64,000 bases of DNA from Todiramphus chloris collaris. Lineage: Eukaryota > Chordata > Aves > Coraciiformes > Alcedinidae. Below the pieces are notes generated by a model. The model was not told the DNA's origin. It saw only the letters and a list, made by a program, of their open reading frames with translations, and did not search any database. Below are positions 12,595 through 25,393 of the stretch, one piece after another (within the stretch, counting starts at the first letter, position 1; each line of letters opens with the position of its first letter). A program made the position numbers and the translations under genes. The stretch is from the NCBI GenBank assembly GCA_025345505.1, contig JANVCC010000030.1, positions 1,632,112 to 1,696,111 on the forward strand, written 5' to 3'.

Positions 12595-13375
12595 TGTCCT
12601 GGTTTGAGTGAGAACAGAACTAATTCTGTTCAGTGATTTTACTTTGCAGCTCAGTTCTTCTAACTCACTGCACTTTCTGAAGTCAGCAGCCTGTTCTCAC
12701 AGTGTCTGCTTCTAGGAGTGATAACAGCCCATGTTTAGAGTTACTACCAAGGACTGGTGTGCAGAGGAAGGCCACTCCTGGATCTTGTGTACCACACTGG
12801 GGGGTGTGGAAAAGTGAAAGGGAGGAGTGGACAGGGCAGGTGACCCCAAACTGACCAGCGAGGTATTCCATCCATATACATCATGTTCGGCATAAGCTGA
12901 GGGTTCTGAAGGGTCTGTGGCTCCTCTCCCCTCTTGGACTGCTTTGCCAGCTTTACTTGGTTTGGCTTGGGTCCTCCTTCAGTTCCTTCCTTGGAGCACC
13001 CAAGGAGGCCTCTGTCCATTCTGCCTTTGATCCCGATCGGTGTGCTCCTCAACCCGGTACCAGAATCCAGCTCCTGGACACAGCTTCTGTCTGCTGCGTG
13101 GCCCCGTCTGGGACTCTCTCAGTGCCTGCTCCACAGCATCAGTGGTGATGGTGTAATTGCCATCAGGGGGGTTGGGTTCAATACTGGGTTTGTATATATT
13201 TGTATATATTTCATTTTTATTCATTTAATTTTCATTAAAGCTGTTTTAGTTTCCTTTTCTAATTGTTAAGTCTCTCTACCTTATTCCCTTCCTCTTGCCC
13301 TTTGGGGAGGGAGGGGGGTTAACAGAGAGTGTCTGTTATAGGTCTAAGGGGCTGCCCTGACCCTAAACCATGACA
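12595..13375 (+). mobile_element. Solo LTR, avian ERVL-type, old
   Basis: The element starts TGTCCTGGTTT and ends AACCATGACA, giving the TG...CA ends of an LTR. Its order fits U3-R-U5: a block CTGACCAG...GTATTCCAT (12851-12871) shared with the LTR at 25394-25864, an eroded TATA-like site (CATAAG, 12891-12896), then a polyadenylation signal ATTAAA (13234-13239) followed by CTGTTTTAGTTT and a pyrimidine-rich U5. From memory of bird repeat families it resembles ERVL-type LTRs. At 781 bp it is longer than the other two LTRs here. The flanking five bases (TGGAG left, CAGAG right) match at only three positions, so the target duplication is decayed or the ends are off by a base or two. No internal viral genes accompany it. 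Confidence 0.82.
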
Positions 13376-14647
13376 CAGAGGAGGTGGCTGTCTCTGAGTT
13401 TGCATTTTTAAGTGCTTATAACAGTGCAAGCCTAGAGGCTTTTAGACCCTCTTTAATATACAATTACTTCTTCTATAGCATAATGAAAAATGTTGCAAAA
13501 ATGAAACAAAGCCATACAAAGGCAAATTTAATAATTTTAAAATTGTTTTTCTTCTGCAAATAATTTCAAAATTCTGAGGTATATCATCCACAAGAAATAT
13601 ACTCTGAGATGTAAGTTCATTCACAAATTATTTTTAGGCAACTGGTGGTTCTTAAGCAGCATCTAAATTTTAAATATTATAATCAACACAAACCTGAAAT
13701 TAAAATTTGGTTTTTATCAATATCTGTGTCAATAAGCATTTGCTTTTTATGCAGGGCAATAAAATGGTCCTGAATAGACTCAATGAGCATTCTCAAGACA
13801 TTGATTTATTATTATCTTTCTACCATTAACTTAGTAACAGTAGAGCCTTGCTAAGGGAGAAGAACACTGCCACCACCATATCTTCTGAGTATCATGACCT
13901 AGGCTCCTACCACGGCTATCTAAGGATTTATGTCTAGATAGCCACTTGTTTCTTTCTGTGTCAGCAGCAAGGTGGTTACTGACAGTATCCTGGTCAAAGC
14001 TGCTATAGTGACAAATCTCATCATTGCTGTAGCTTCCAGGACTCTACACTGCAGAGGTTTATTCTCCAGATATGTCTGTAAATTCTTGGCCATAGCAGAG
14101 ATGAGAGTTTCTTCTGCATCATTCTCTGAAACCTTTAGTGTTATAATCCGCTGCTTGCAACAATATGGAGTCAGATGGGGAAAAGTAAGTGGCACATTAA
14201 CATATAAATTTGTGCCCTCCTCAATATCTTCAGCATTTTTGCAGATGCTGTCTGTTCACAGCTCAGCTGCTGGCTTCCAGCATTAACTGACATCAGCTCA
14301 ATCAGGAAAAGTCTCTCAACAGTCTTAATATCTTAATGCTGACAACCCCCTGCTAACAGTCTTATTACTATCCTTAAGTATGGGAGATTGCCAGTTTCAA
14401 AACAGAAATAAATCAGCTTTTTTGTCATCTGTTTGTCTCAAGTAGACCAGTGTGAAGCTGCTGGAAGAGAAACCTGAAACCAGTATGTGCCTCTGCATGT
14501 TAGCAAATTTATCCCTTCTTCCCCATTCTGCTCCAGAAATGTGTCTCCTGGACTAAGTATGTCTAGCTAGAGTTGTGAACATAATTGATTTTCTAGTTTG
14601 GCCACTGAACTGAAAAATGAATATATGTTCATCTTGAGTCAATGTGA

Positions 14648-14665
14648 TTTTTTTTTTTTTTTTTT
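14648..14665 (+). repeat. T18 homopolymer tract
   Basis: A run of 18 T followed directly by five A. No adjacent retroposed gene is recognisable. Confidence 0.85.
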
Positions 14666-17600
14666 AAAAATTTTCTTCTTTTATTTTGTTTTGCAACTAG
14701 CTGTGGGGCTTTTTTCCTAGGTATAAATTAAGGAGGCAAAACCATCTAGTGGTTCCCAACAACCAGAGAGCTCTTAGTGCACTAATGCCCAAGCTTATGA
14801 CTCTTCTGCATACATAGAAAGTGTCCATATCAAATTTGAGATCTCTTGTCTGTTTTATTACTGCTGATTCTTTTCCCTTCTGATTTGCTTTTTTCTTCGA
14901 TTCTCAAAAATGAAAATGTCTTGCAGCATTCTGTCTTCCTTGAATTAAAGTCAATAACCACTTTTTCTGACATCAAAGATCACACTTTCAATCAGATTAT
15001 TTCATTCAGGTTCCCTCTTATGACCTCTCCAGTACTTATTGATCACTGTTTAATTCTGTTTTTCTTCCTTGTCATACTGAAAAAAATTTCAGTGGAGTAG
15101 CCCTAATTCAGTGCTCCTCAATAACATATCACCCTGGTTTGTGATGTTTCTTGGGGTGCTTGGTCAGATAACACAGCATTTGAGCCCTGAAAACATTTTC
15201 TTTTGTTAGAAGAATGCTATATGTTGTGAAACCCGTTTCAGAGTTAACTCTAGAAGACTAAGATCTCTAAATGAATTTATGCCATCTTGAAAGTCATAAA
15301 TATTATGGCTTTAGGACAGAGAATAAACAGCGGGGTTAAAATTAAGCAGCTGCCTAAAATTAAGTACTTACATATGTGCATTTTTGGCTCCCTGAGAAGT
15401 GTATTTAGTACTTGTGAAGCAATATCCATAGTATCTAGTGTGATGAATAATGATTCATGTTGCATAAACTCTTTTTCAAAGCTGAGAAGACAGAAAGATG
15501 CTGAGAAAGACTTCTCTGAATTGTCTGTAGAATAGAAAATCATATCTTTTTTGCATGACAGTATGAAAATGTAATTTATGCCAATTTCTGATGAGCAACT
15601 AAATCAGAATTGTTTCTTTTGTCCTAATGCATAATTCAGCTAGCTTAAAGGAAATCCCTCATCTTTATAACTTGCTAGACAGTGGTTTCATCTACTGCTT
15701 TTGCTGGTGCGCCGTACTATTACTGGATAATTTGTAAAATAGCAGTTTGTCAGGCTGATCAAACAGGGCTAATTTTGGACATTCACATTTTCAACTTCAG
15801 TGGTTTCTATTCCTTGATTGTACAATTTGTCTTCAAGTAAAGGTGAGCTTCTGTGCTGCAAGTCCTGTAGATGGCAATGTTACACTGGCATAAAAACAAC
15901 TAGTAAGCATACATCTCAATAGCTTCACTCTTTATTAATCAAAGAAGAAAGGCATTAATAGCAATTCGAGGTACAGTCTCTGAAATGGCTACAGAGGTAA
16001 ATATCTATAAACACATCATTAGCAGTGAAATGTAAGCCTGATTGGATCACAGTTGTTTGTTCTTCTATGAATTTACCAAGGAATCATGATTGCTAGGTTT
16101 TTTTGACAGCAATTTTGTATATGGTTAAACATCAGCCAATTTGCCCAAATTCTTACGTGGATTAAACAGATGACATTCATTTGAAGTCCTCATCAAGAGC
16201 TAGGAGAGCTGCCATTGTTCCAGCTAAAAGCATGACATCCTATTGGACCAGCTCTGAGGCATTCCTGGCAATAATAGTAAAATTATTGTCAGGTTTAGCT
16301 TACTTCATGAACATCTCTTACTCTATTTACTTGCTTTTTCTAAATATTTTGTTGAGTCTGATTTTGCTTGGTAGACAGTTTTGTCAGTCCCTTTATATAC
16401 CGGTTTCAATCCAGTCAAGTACTTATGTGTCTGCACATAAATGTCTGAATTTTCCTAGCTTCAGTTAGACTATTCAGAAATTGAAAGTTGCATGTATCTT
16501 TAAAAAGCTTAGTTTTTAAGCAGACACCTTCACCCTCACTTTCTTGAAGGTACTCTGTGGTTTGGAAAAAAATTTGGTTAGCTTACAGAAAAATGAGTGA
16601 GTTGAGAATCCATTCCATGCGTTATTTGAGTTTAAAATCCAGTCACAGAGCTTGCATAGCAAATATTCAAAGCACTATTCAGGACAGAGAGTTTATGAGC
16701 AATCATTATCAGAATTACATGTGAACAAACCATCTGTTCTGTAACTTCAATTAATGAACAAAGTGGCCAAAGAAGTCAACACAAAGAAATTTTGTAAACT
16801 AATGATTCCCCAAAATTGATCAAATAAATTTATCACTGTAAAATGCTCATCCAGCTCAACAAGCATAACTCTGAAAATACCTTTCTCGAGATCAGGTCGC
16901 TACAAGCTTCATACAAACATGCCACTACAGTTCCATGAGTATCATCACGTTGCAACTTTTTTACCATGGTAAGTAATACAGTTGTGGCATATAGAGCATT
17001 TTGTTTGGATGCCTAAGTAGCAGTCTGCAAATCAGATAGTTGGATGTGACTGTTTCATTTACTTAGTGAACAGATGATTGTGCACAGAAAATTGTAAGCA
17101 TTATTTTTTATTATGAATTTAATTTTTTCTCTACAAAAGTAGCCCATAGAATACATACACTATGGTGAAACCTGTGCTTCAGCTGGGAATCCCCTTTGTC
17201 TTAAGCGACCTTTGGCAAGCATCCCTAGGGTTTTCATTGCAATTTTGTTTGACCTTTTGTTAAAAACCAAGCTGTTCTAGACAACTGATATTTGGCAGAG
17301 TGATTACTTAAGAGGGGATTCATTGTAAAAGATTTTCAAAGTCACCGACAGGAGCAGGGCACTGGATAACCAACCATCAGTAGCACGTAGGGCTGCTCTA
17401 TATTGTGACTCAACACACATGCTGTATGTTACTAAGCTTCTTTTCTTGACATATTAAAATAAGTCAGTTTAATGCTCAGGAAGAGAAATGCAGCCACCAG
17501 CTAAAGTGGACGGATTAGAGAATCACACACTCCCAGTTGTCCTGCTCAATCTGCACTAAGAAACTTAGAGAGTACAGGTTAAATGGGTATACATCATGTT

Positions 17601-19817
17601 TTCCTTTGGGGTAACACAGAAGGTATGGCCTGCTGGAGAAAATGATCCTTTATTCAAGAGATAAACACAGAAAGGAAGGGGAAGGATGAAGTCCATCTTT
17701 TGTTCCCTGCTTGGTTGATGGCTGGCATCACATAGTATAGGGAGGGGAATTGCATTTACATATGCATTTGGGAGAACAATAGTTGCAGAGGAAGCTGGAG
17801 AACAGTTCAGTGCTGGTGCTGGTGAGGCTTGCTATGGAGACTGTTATGTGATAGCACTATTTTTTATAACCTTCAGAGTGAATTCCCTTCTAATGGTAAC
17901 AACAAAAATGCTTCAAGACTTCGGGCAAAGCTTTTACTTTTGTGACTACAAATCACATACCTAACACAATCACACTTCTGTGCATTTCCTTAAACAGTGC
18001 ACCAAACATTCGGGGTTTCTTTCAGTTTGCCAGCTTCCAATCCAGTTCTCCTACAGTGGTGTTGAGTTTTACATTTTTGTATCTCAAGTCACACCAATGA
18101 CTTTACATGAGCAGCAATCTGAGAATCACTTCCTTTTGTTTTTGCTTTCTTGTGTTTGTGGAAACATGCTACTGTTGGAAATACAGGATAACTATAAATC
18201 AATATTTCTGCTCAGGATAATTGTAGTTTCATTCTCTTTCTGGACTGTATTCTGTAGATTCCTGACCTCCAGAGGAGTGAATAGTTAAAAAATCAAGCTT
18301 GCCACCAAATGACACATTTTTTTGTAAAACAATTGCTCTGCTCTGATCTGGATGTATGCAATAGTAGTGATGTGCTGAAGGCAGACCCTACCACTGTGAA
18401 ATGAGAAAATTGAACATAACTAGTGAGGAAGGGGGTTGTTCCGGGGCAAAAGGATGTTTTAAGATGGTTTTGTTTCAAGCTCAAGTAAACTTGAAGTTGT
18501 AGTTAGCTACATTCTGATGAAAGAGTAAAAACCAAGCTTTTAAAAAATCATAACCTTTTGCGTATATACTAAAACTTTTCAATTTCCTATGGGTGTCATA
18601 GCAGTAGTGAGTCTTTAAAAGGATTTTGGACCTAATCAGGAAAAGTGTGTCTTCTCTAAAGCTCTATCTGCCTGGCTCAGCAGTGAGCCCCCAATATCAG
18701 CACAGCAGTGGTCTTACAAGCCTCAGACTCATTTCACTGAGCACCATTTTTATATCACTCGAACACCATTAGCATCAGTGATGTACAAAGATATAAAGGA
18801 ATTAGACACTAACTGCTCATAAGATTGGATGTTATTTGTCTAATTTTATTTAGATTTAGACACATTTACAATATGTCTCAAGGCTAATTTAAATAAGAGA
18901 AAGTCTTTCCTTTGTCTTCAGTGACTTTTAACTTGGGAAATTACTGTAAAACCAGGTAAAGATGAGAAATCCATAACTAACAGTCTCTTGAACCTCTGTG
19001 AATTTTGAAATGAGTCTTCTTATTTTCTTTCTATAATAATTTGATTAATTTTTCTCTTGGAGCTGATCCATTAATTCAGGGAGCAAGTGATGAATTTAGT
19101 TTTCTATTTATGGACCGTCCTTTGAGATGAGATAATGCTTTCACATAGCTTATCAGTTGTTTTTTGAGTGTTTTTTTTCCACTTGTTTCACTCTTTTCTT
19201 GGTGAATGGTTTGTTGTGATTATTTGGTAGTCAATATTTAACATGCAAGTCTTGTGAGCTCATTGTGATAAGTCACACAATGCTGAAACTGTCTCTTTAT
19301 TGAATAAATATAGCCCAGGAGAAGAGTCTGAAACTGTCCCTGAGACTGTGAAAGTCTCAAGGAGAAACAGCAACTTAGAAAAGAGAAAGGGGCATTTAGA
19401 AAATGTTAAACCTGTTTGCTTGGCTTCATCAGACAGGCCTTGCCTAAACCATAATTCCTTGAAAACTTCCTACTATAAGGTTTACCAGGAGGGTGCAGAG
19501 TTAGTCTCTAATCTTCACTGTCATATTCTACACAGTAATTCCTTTGGGTGTGAGATATTCATGAATGTACAGCAGACAGGTCTTAATCTGCATCATTTAA
19601 TTTCTGGAATGGTTCTGACATGAGATTTTTGTAACAGTGTACCCACAACCCTTCCTGAAGCTCTGGAGAGCACACCACGTACATACAGTGACGATACCAA
19701 ATTCAGTGCCCAGCAGCACCATCCGTGTGCATGTACGCAGTGTGTCTGGCCACTCCTGAAGAGTTGTTCTCATTCTGCATGCCCACAGACACTTACTTCT
19801 TGTAACAACGCCTTTGG

Positions 19818-19837
19818 AAAAAAAAAAAAAAAAAAAA
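19818..19837 (+). repeat. A20 homopolymer tract
   Basis: The longest homopolymer in the window. A poly(A) of this length can mark a processed retrocopy, but the sequence to its left (about 19620-19817) holds no recognisable coding remnant and no AATAAA signal close to the tract. Confidence 0.85.
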
Positions 19838-20040
19838 GCTGGTCACAATGGATGCCTGTATTGCGGTGGTCTCACTTGTGTGAACTTCTCTTAGCTGGAT
19901 CCTTAAAAGAAAGTATGGGAACGGAGTAAAAAGAGTATTTGTATTAAAACTCTCTCAGTGCTTAACAGAATCAATGGAAATCTGTTTCCTAAATGATTCT
20001 AGATAAATCTTACGTTTCCTGTGTGAATGAATACTGTTGT

Positions 20041-20086
20041 AATAGTTATTAATAGGTATTATGCCTATAATACCTATTAGACTATT
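20041..20086. repeat. Inverted repeat / hairpin
   Basis: Twelve-base perfect arms (20050-20061 TAATAGGTATTA and 20068-20079 TAATACCTATTA) flank a six-base loop TGCCTA. Outside a small 3/1 bulge, a further six pairs form between AATAGT (20041-20046) and ACTATT (20081-20086). The arms are AT-rich. No function is known; it could be a chance palindrome, the trace of a small inverted-repeat transposon, or a transcribed hairpin. Confidence 0.8.
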
Positions 20087-23000
20087 TTATGCTCTGCAAA
20101 GCTAGAATGGTTGGAGTATTGTGGTCATCCTTTCAATGAGAACAACACTGCACTGAAAAGATTAAACACACATCATCCTTAATTTGTTAGAAATGATTGA
20201 AATATCCCTATTCTGAAAGCATAAGTCATTCTTGTCCTTCCCAGAAATTAAGAAGTGACCTCTGAATCACTGAGGGTATTTTCAGTAGTGGGACAAGTTG
20301 TAGGTGTTGAGTTCATAAAGATGCCCTGCCAAATCATAGAAATAATTTCAGAACACAAGATGGCTTGGAAGTAGAAAACTGATGTGATAAAATTAAATAT
20401 ATTAAGACACAGTGTTACCCTGTGCCCTTTGTGACAAGTTAAGAAATACCAGATATCTGCTTGCAACTATAGACAGTATCCAAGGATATTTTAAAAGGAG
20501 TGGGTGTTAGAGGCATCTGCATTTAATTACAGCCTTGTTTAAGAAAAAGCTCTCGACTAATTGCACTTCCATTTCCACTGTGGTAGAAGTGTTACATCTG
20601 TAAGTACAGGGTATGTTTTTTTCCCTTTTCAGGAATGTTAAGTGTGTAATATGGGGAAAAAAGATGAAGAGATATCTTCTCTGAATCATCTACTAATTTC
20701 CAATCTTCTTGAATTACCATTTCTTTTCAAACACAGCAGCACCCTACAGGGGAGAATTCTTTTCAGGAATTCTAAATAGAACAAAGGAAAAAAAAAACCC
20801 CAATATTTTAAGACAAAGTACTATGCTATCCATCATGTGATGTGACTTTTGGCACTGGAATAGGGGAATTCTAATAATGATAATTTTTAATTCAGTCAAA
20901 AATAAAATTAATCTTGATGAATATGCTTAGTTAAATGGAACAAAAATGTGTTTATTTTAAGACAGGTCTTTTTGTTTACATGTTACGTAAGAGTACAATG
21001 ACAAATGTGATAATAATTTTGTAGAAGTCTACACTTTATTGTATGATACAATTGACTGAATACTCATTACATTCAAACACATATTCCTTTGGCCTGATGG
21101 TAAGAATTTGCATTTTTTGAAAGAAACAATATTTTTCTTAAAAAAATAAGTGTTCTCTCGTACCACCATAAAAAAGCCTTTTCCATAAACTTTTAAAAGC
21201 TAGTCATGTTTGTGTATCTCACTGTGGTTTGTACAGCATCTTCTTACTTTTGTCTTTTCAGATTGTAATCTCTCTGAGTGTTATTTTTAGTCTCCTCTAT
21301 AAAAACAAAAAACTAAGCATTCCCCCTGCCCCCACTTCTCACACTGCAGGAATGTGAATCAGAATAGTGCTCCTCTTTAGAAGACACCTCAGATACAAAA
21401 CTCTGTGCCAAAGTTTCTCTTCCTGCTTGCCGTGACAGGTTTAGGACATGACAACTGCCCTTTTCCAAATTTGAGGCTAGATTGAAACTAGCCCTAAGAC
21501 CCAAGGACATTCAACCTTTGAATGCCATTTTTCACAGCTTTGACTGTCTTTTTCTGTCCAAACCTTAGCTGCCTGTTTAGGAAATAATATGCTTAATTTC
21601 ATTTTAGATTAAGTTCTTGGCATTTCTTTCCCAAAGGATGGAAAGAATTTGAAGGCAGTTAGGACTGGTTATGGTCTCTAATGGAAATGCAGGTATGTGT
21701 TAGACTAATTTTTGCAAATTATTTTAAGTCTTATATTTTAAGGCTGAATCTCATCTTTTTGCTTTCTTCCTATACTTTTGAACAGTCTTTCTTTTGAACA
21801 ACTGACTTTTTGATTGTTCACTGTTCTGTGTATTAATTATCTGTTTATTAATTAATTAAAATTCTGTTTATTCATTTTACCTAAACTTTTCCAAAGTTAT
21901 GTTTCTGTCCAAATCCACACTTTCATTGAAAATTAATTAAATTTGAGGATAATGTTATAATAATTTGAGATTTGCAGATCAGAAGTGCCATAGATTACTT
22001 TATTGCCATTATGTGTGGTAGGCTTTATATAGAACATTTGATGATTTTGCTGCTTCTCTGACTTGCATTTCTTCCTTTTAATATACCACTAGGTCTTTTC
22101 ACTTAAAAAATGGTAATGAATTGTTTGTATGGACATATGTATTTGAGTAATACTACTGGATTTATTTTATTAACTACAGTATGGACTAAGGAACTTGAAG
22201 AGCACCAACCCTTTCAGTCATTTGGGGCATATGTACAAGGAGATTTAGGCGACTCTGAAATAATTTCTGTGGATCTAAGCCTTTGTGGACAAAGCCAGTG
22301 GCATATCTTAAGAAGTAAATTCAAGTAATTCAAATAGCCCTACATTAAAAGTGTGGTTTATCTCAAATAATAAGGTGGAAGTATTTAATATTCTCCAGTA
22401 ATCCAGGAGAATTTGTGGTTGTGGCAGAGCCCACTTTGTGTGAAATTGCTGAGGATTCAGGATCACTTCTCACATACTCCATCCTTTTTCATTCTGAACA
22501 AGTTGTGTGAATAATTAATATACTTTAGACTAGAGGTCATAAGTGGTACACAACAAATAATTCATGCAACAAATTTAAACTCTCTTCTGCTCTGTGAATC
22601 TCTGTGAAGGGATGGCCATTTACTCACATGGAAACACACTGAAACTTTTGCACTTTTTGGGGGGTTGTTAATATTAGCAGCACAGTATATCTCATAGGGC
22701 AAGGCAAGTAACCTATTGTTCTGATGCTAATACTACATAAGTTTCCTTATTGAATTTGACACAGTGACAGAATCACTAACTGCAGTCAGCGGTTGGTTTC
22801 AGTAGTTTACTGAAAGTAGTTTTTGTGATTTACTTGTCATGCATAGCATTTGAATAATATACAGAATCACTTGGAATGCTTAATAATAATATTGCATTAC
22901 ATTTTTTTAATGGCTGTTACTAAAATATGTGTATTGGCAACTTTCACTGGTACTCACTCTATTCTCATCTTCCCAAAATAAAGTGTTTTATTTATTTGCA

Positions 23001-24138
23001 ACACCTGGAGAGCTATGAGAAGGATATTGTAAAAGCCCATCTGGGCAACTGAGCAGTAGAAATATAAATTGTAGTGCTGAAAGGCCATATGCATGAAGTA
23101 AAACTGGAGGAGCTTTTGGGTATTTGGCCATATATTTTATAAAGATGTCCTTTTCCCTGACTTGAAACAATAATGTTGCTAGGTTGGTTATAAATGACAT
23201 GCGCTTCAGAAATGCAGCTCCTAGAATTTTTCATTTGTTGTTTCACTCAAATGTTTTGTCTGCAGATGGTTTGAGCCTGCTGTTAACAAAAGATAAGCAC
23301 TGATTCTTAAATTTTTATCAATGACTTTGAATATCACTGATACAAATCTACCTATCCCATAAAAAATAGTTTAATATTTCTTCAGTCTCTTCGTCAGATG
23401 TTGTAAGGCCAGATTCACACTGGTGTGGTGGATGGCAGATGCCTTGTATAGGTTTTGGTGCCAGCAGAATATCCTTTTGCCTCTCTTCCTTGGCTCCTCA
23501 TTTCTCAGGGTCTTCTTCTCAACCTCTGCTTGTCTGCCAGCAGAACCAACTGTGGTCTTTGATCCTCAACTCAATGGTAATACTTTTTTTTTTCCTGAGA
23601 ATTCTGGTCTGAATCCAAATTGGCTAGGTGGGCTTTATCTCCCAAGTCCACATGGTTCCATCAAACCATTTTTTATTACATTATTGCCTAGATTTTAATT
23701 TTTTTCCCAAGGCTTCCTGGGGTTTTAGGATACTCTCTGGGTAATGCCAGCAAATCTTTCTTATAAAGTGGTTTTTTTCAATCCATTTCCACTCCTGTCT
23801 TTTCCTGTTTTCTAGCTGGCAAACATCTAAATCCTGGGTGAATACTGAAGGCAGGCATGATGATTGTGTTTATGTGATTTTTCTAAAATGGAATAATCTC
23901 AGAAATTCCATTTTCAAACTGGGTTTTTTTTGTGGAAAATGTTGCACTTCAACAAAGGTTTGCAAAGATCCATCAATATAAGAAATGGAAGGTATAGCCA
24001 CAGGAATAATTATCCATATACCCAGCATAGCACTTGAAAGCATGGTAACTCAGGGAATTATAAACTCTAGAAGAATAAAATTGGCAGAGAAACCTACTCT
24101 CAGAAAGAAAGAAGGAAAGAGATAATTCTTTAAATGCC

Positions 24139-24154
24139 AAAAAAAAAAAAAAAA
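24139..24154 (+). repeat. A16 homopolymer tract
   Basis: A run of 16 A with no recognisable retrocopy to its left. Confidence 0.8.
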
Positions 24155-24496
24155 TCCTGTCTAAAGCCTGAGATATTCTTAACTTCCTGCTTATAACTAC
24201 ATCTGTATCTTCCTACTACACAGGACAGAGGGTAATTTTTTTTTCTTTGGAAGAAAAAATACTTTAAAAAGATCTCCCACATGAGCTTTTTAATTTTATA
24301 ATCTCACTAAGAATATCTTGCTTCCTCCTGTAATTTTTCAGCTGATTAGAAGCTAGCCCATGTGTTCTTACCAGCACACAGGATTTGCATTAGTAGAAAC
24401 AGCAGCAAATCCTGATGTCATGAAGGATCATAGAGGTGCAGAAGTCTTCTTTGGGGTCATCTAATTGCTTTGAGAGTTGCAGGCAGGGGTTACAAT

Positions 24497-24574
24497 TATC
24501 TATCTATCTATCTATCTCATCTCTATATCTATTTCTATCTATATCTATGTTTATCTCTATCTCTCTCTCTATAT
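24497..24574 (+). repeat. TATC-type compound microsatellite
   Basis: Five perfect TATC units (24497-24516) are followed by interrupted variants of the same unit (TCTA, TATCTA, TTTATC) and end in a short CT run. It is a typical tetranucleotide short tandem repeat in which the perfect core is probably the variable part. Confidence 0.9.
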
Positions 24575-25388
24575 TTTAAAACTGTGGCCAAGGCAAATAA
24601 CCACAAAACTCGAAGAGCCAATAAAATGTTGGATCAATGCATTGAGTTTTCTTTGGCTACATAAAGTCCCAAATTTCAATGCCTAAACAAACATTGTCTT
24701 CTGGTTTCTGTCCCCCAGACAATCTTGTCTCCAGTGCTTCATTCTTGTCACTGCTCGAACAGATGCTGAATGTAGATCTGCTTCTTTGGGTATGCTTAAA
24801 TGAGAACATGCCTACACTACTACGTTCAGAATGTTTCTGGCATCGTGAAAAAACAGCAAGTTCATTTTTCCTTTGCACACTTTTCCTCTGTTCCTTTTGC
24901 AGTTGCCCATTCTTTGGTGTATATGATGTCAAGGCAGTTGTGTTTCTTTCAGTTTCCCCAGCACCTACATCTTAAAATGTAATGGTTTTAAGAATCAGAA
25001 ACAGTTGGTTTCTCCTTTTGAAGGCTTTTTGAGCCAAATGACTGCTGAAAGCTGAGTAGTGGTTTTACAAACTGTGTTCCTGATGAGTCTGTCCTAAGCT
25101 AAGGGTTTCATATATTACCAGGACAGTAATTCTTTTCTTTGCACTACTTTGTTTATCACTTAGGGTCTCATTTTTAACTCAAGAGCATACACAATGTCTC
25201 AGGCAATTCTTGAACATTCAAACGGGTCATCACTACACAAAGCAGCTAAAGGATTTGTGAAATACACTGTGTCGCTTGCAAGATTCTACTTTGAGACCTA
25301 CTGAATTTAACAAAGGATTTAGACAGTAGCTTCTATTAGTTTTGGGCCTTCTACTTTTACATCACTAACTGCTTGATTAGATTTCTAA

Positions 25389-25393
25389 GAGCT
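25389..25393 (+). repeat. Left target-site duplication (GAGCT) of the minus-strand LTR
   Basis: GAGCT stands directly left of the LTR and is repeated exactly at 25865-25869. A 5-bp duplication is usual for ERVL-type integrase. Confidence 0.88.

Larger units (their letters stand above)
13376..25388. other. Gene-free AT-rich sequence with simple repeats and one hairpin
   Basis: No gene is supported. Contents I can point to are T18 at 14648-14665, A20 at 19818-19837, an inverted repeat at 20041-20086, A16 at 24139-24154 and a TATC microsatellite at 24497-24574. A minus-strand open frame within 13920-14256 reads like protein but matches nothing I know (see findings). Other open frames are short and composed as expected by chance. 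Confidence 0.55.

Noticed and set aside
12683..13269. Overlapping frames of 60-110 codons on both strands
   Set aside because: They lie inside the 781-bp LTR, which has few stops because of its GC-richer composition.
19620..19837. Processed retrocopy with a poly(A) tail
   Set aside because: The A20 tract is striking, but no coding remnant, polyadenylation signal or target duplication could be made out.
24428..24470. A possible CR1 3' end (ATCATAGAGG...GTCATCTAATTG)
   Set aside because: Some resemblance to a minus-strand CR1 3' UTR, but too many mismatches over too short a length to support it.
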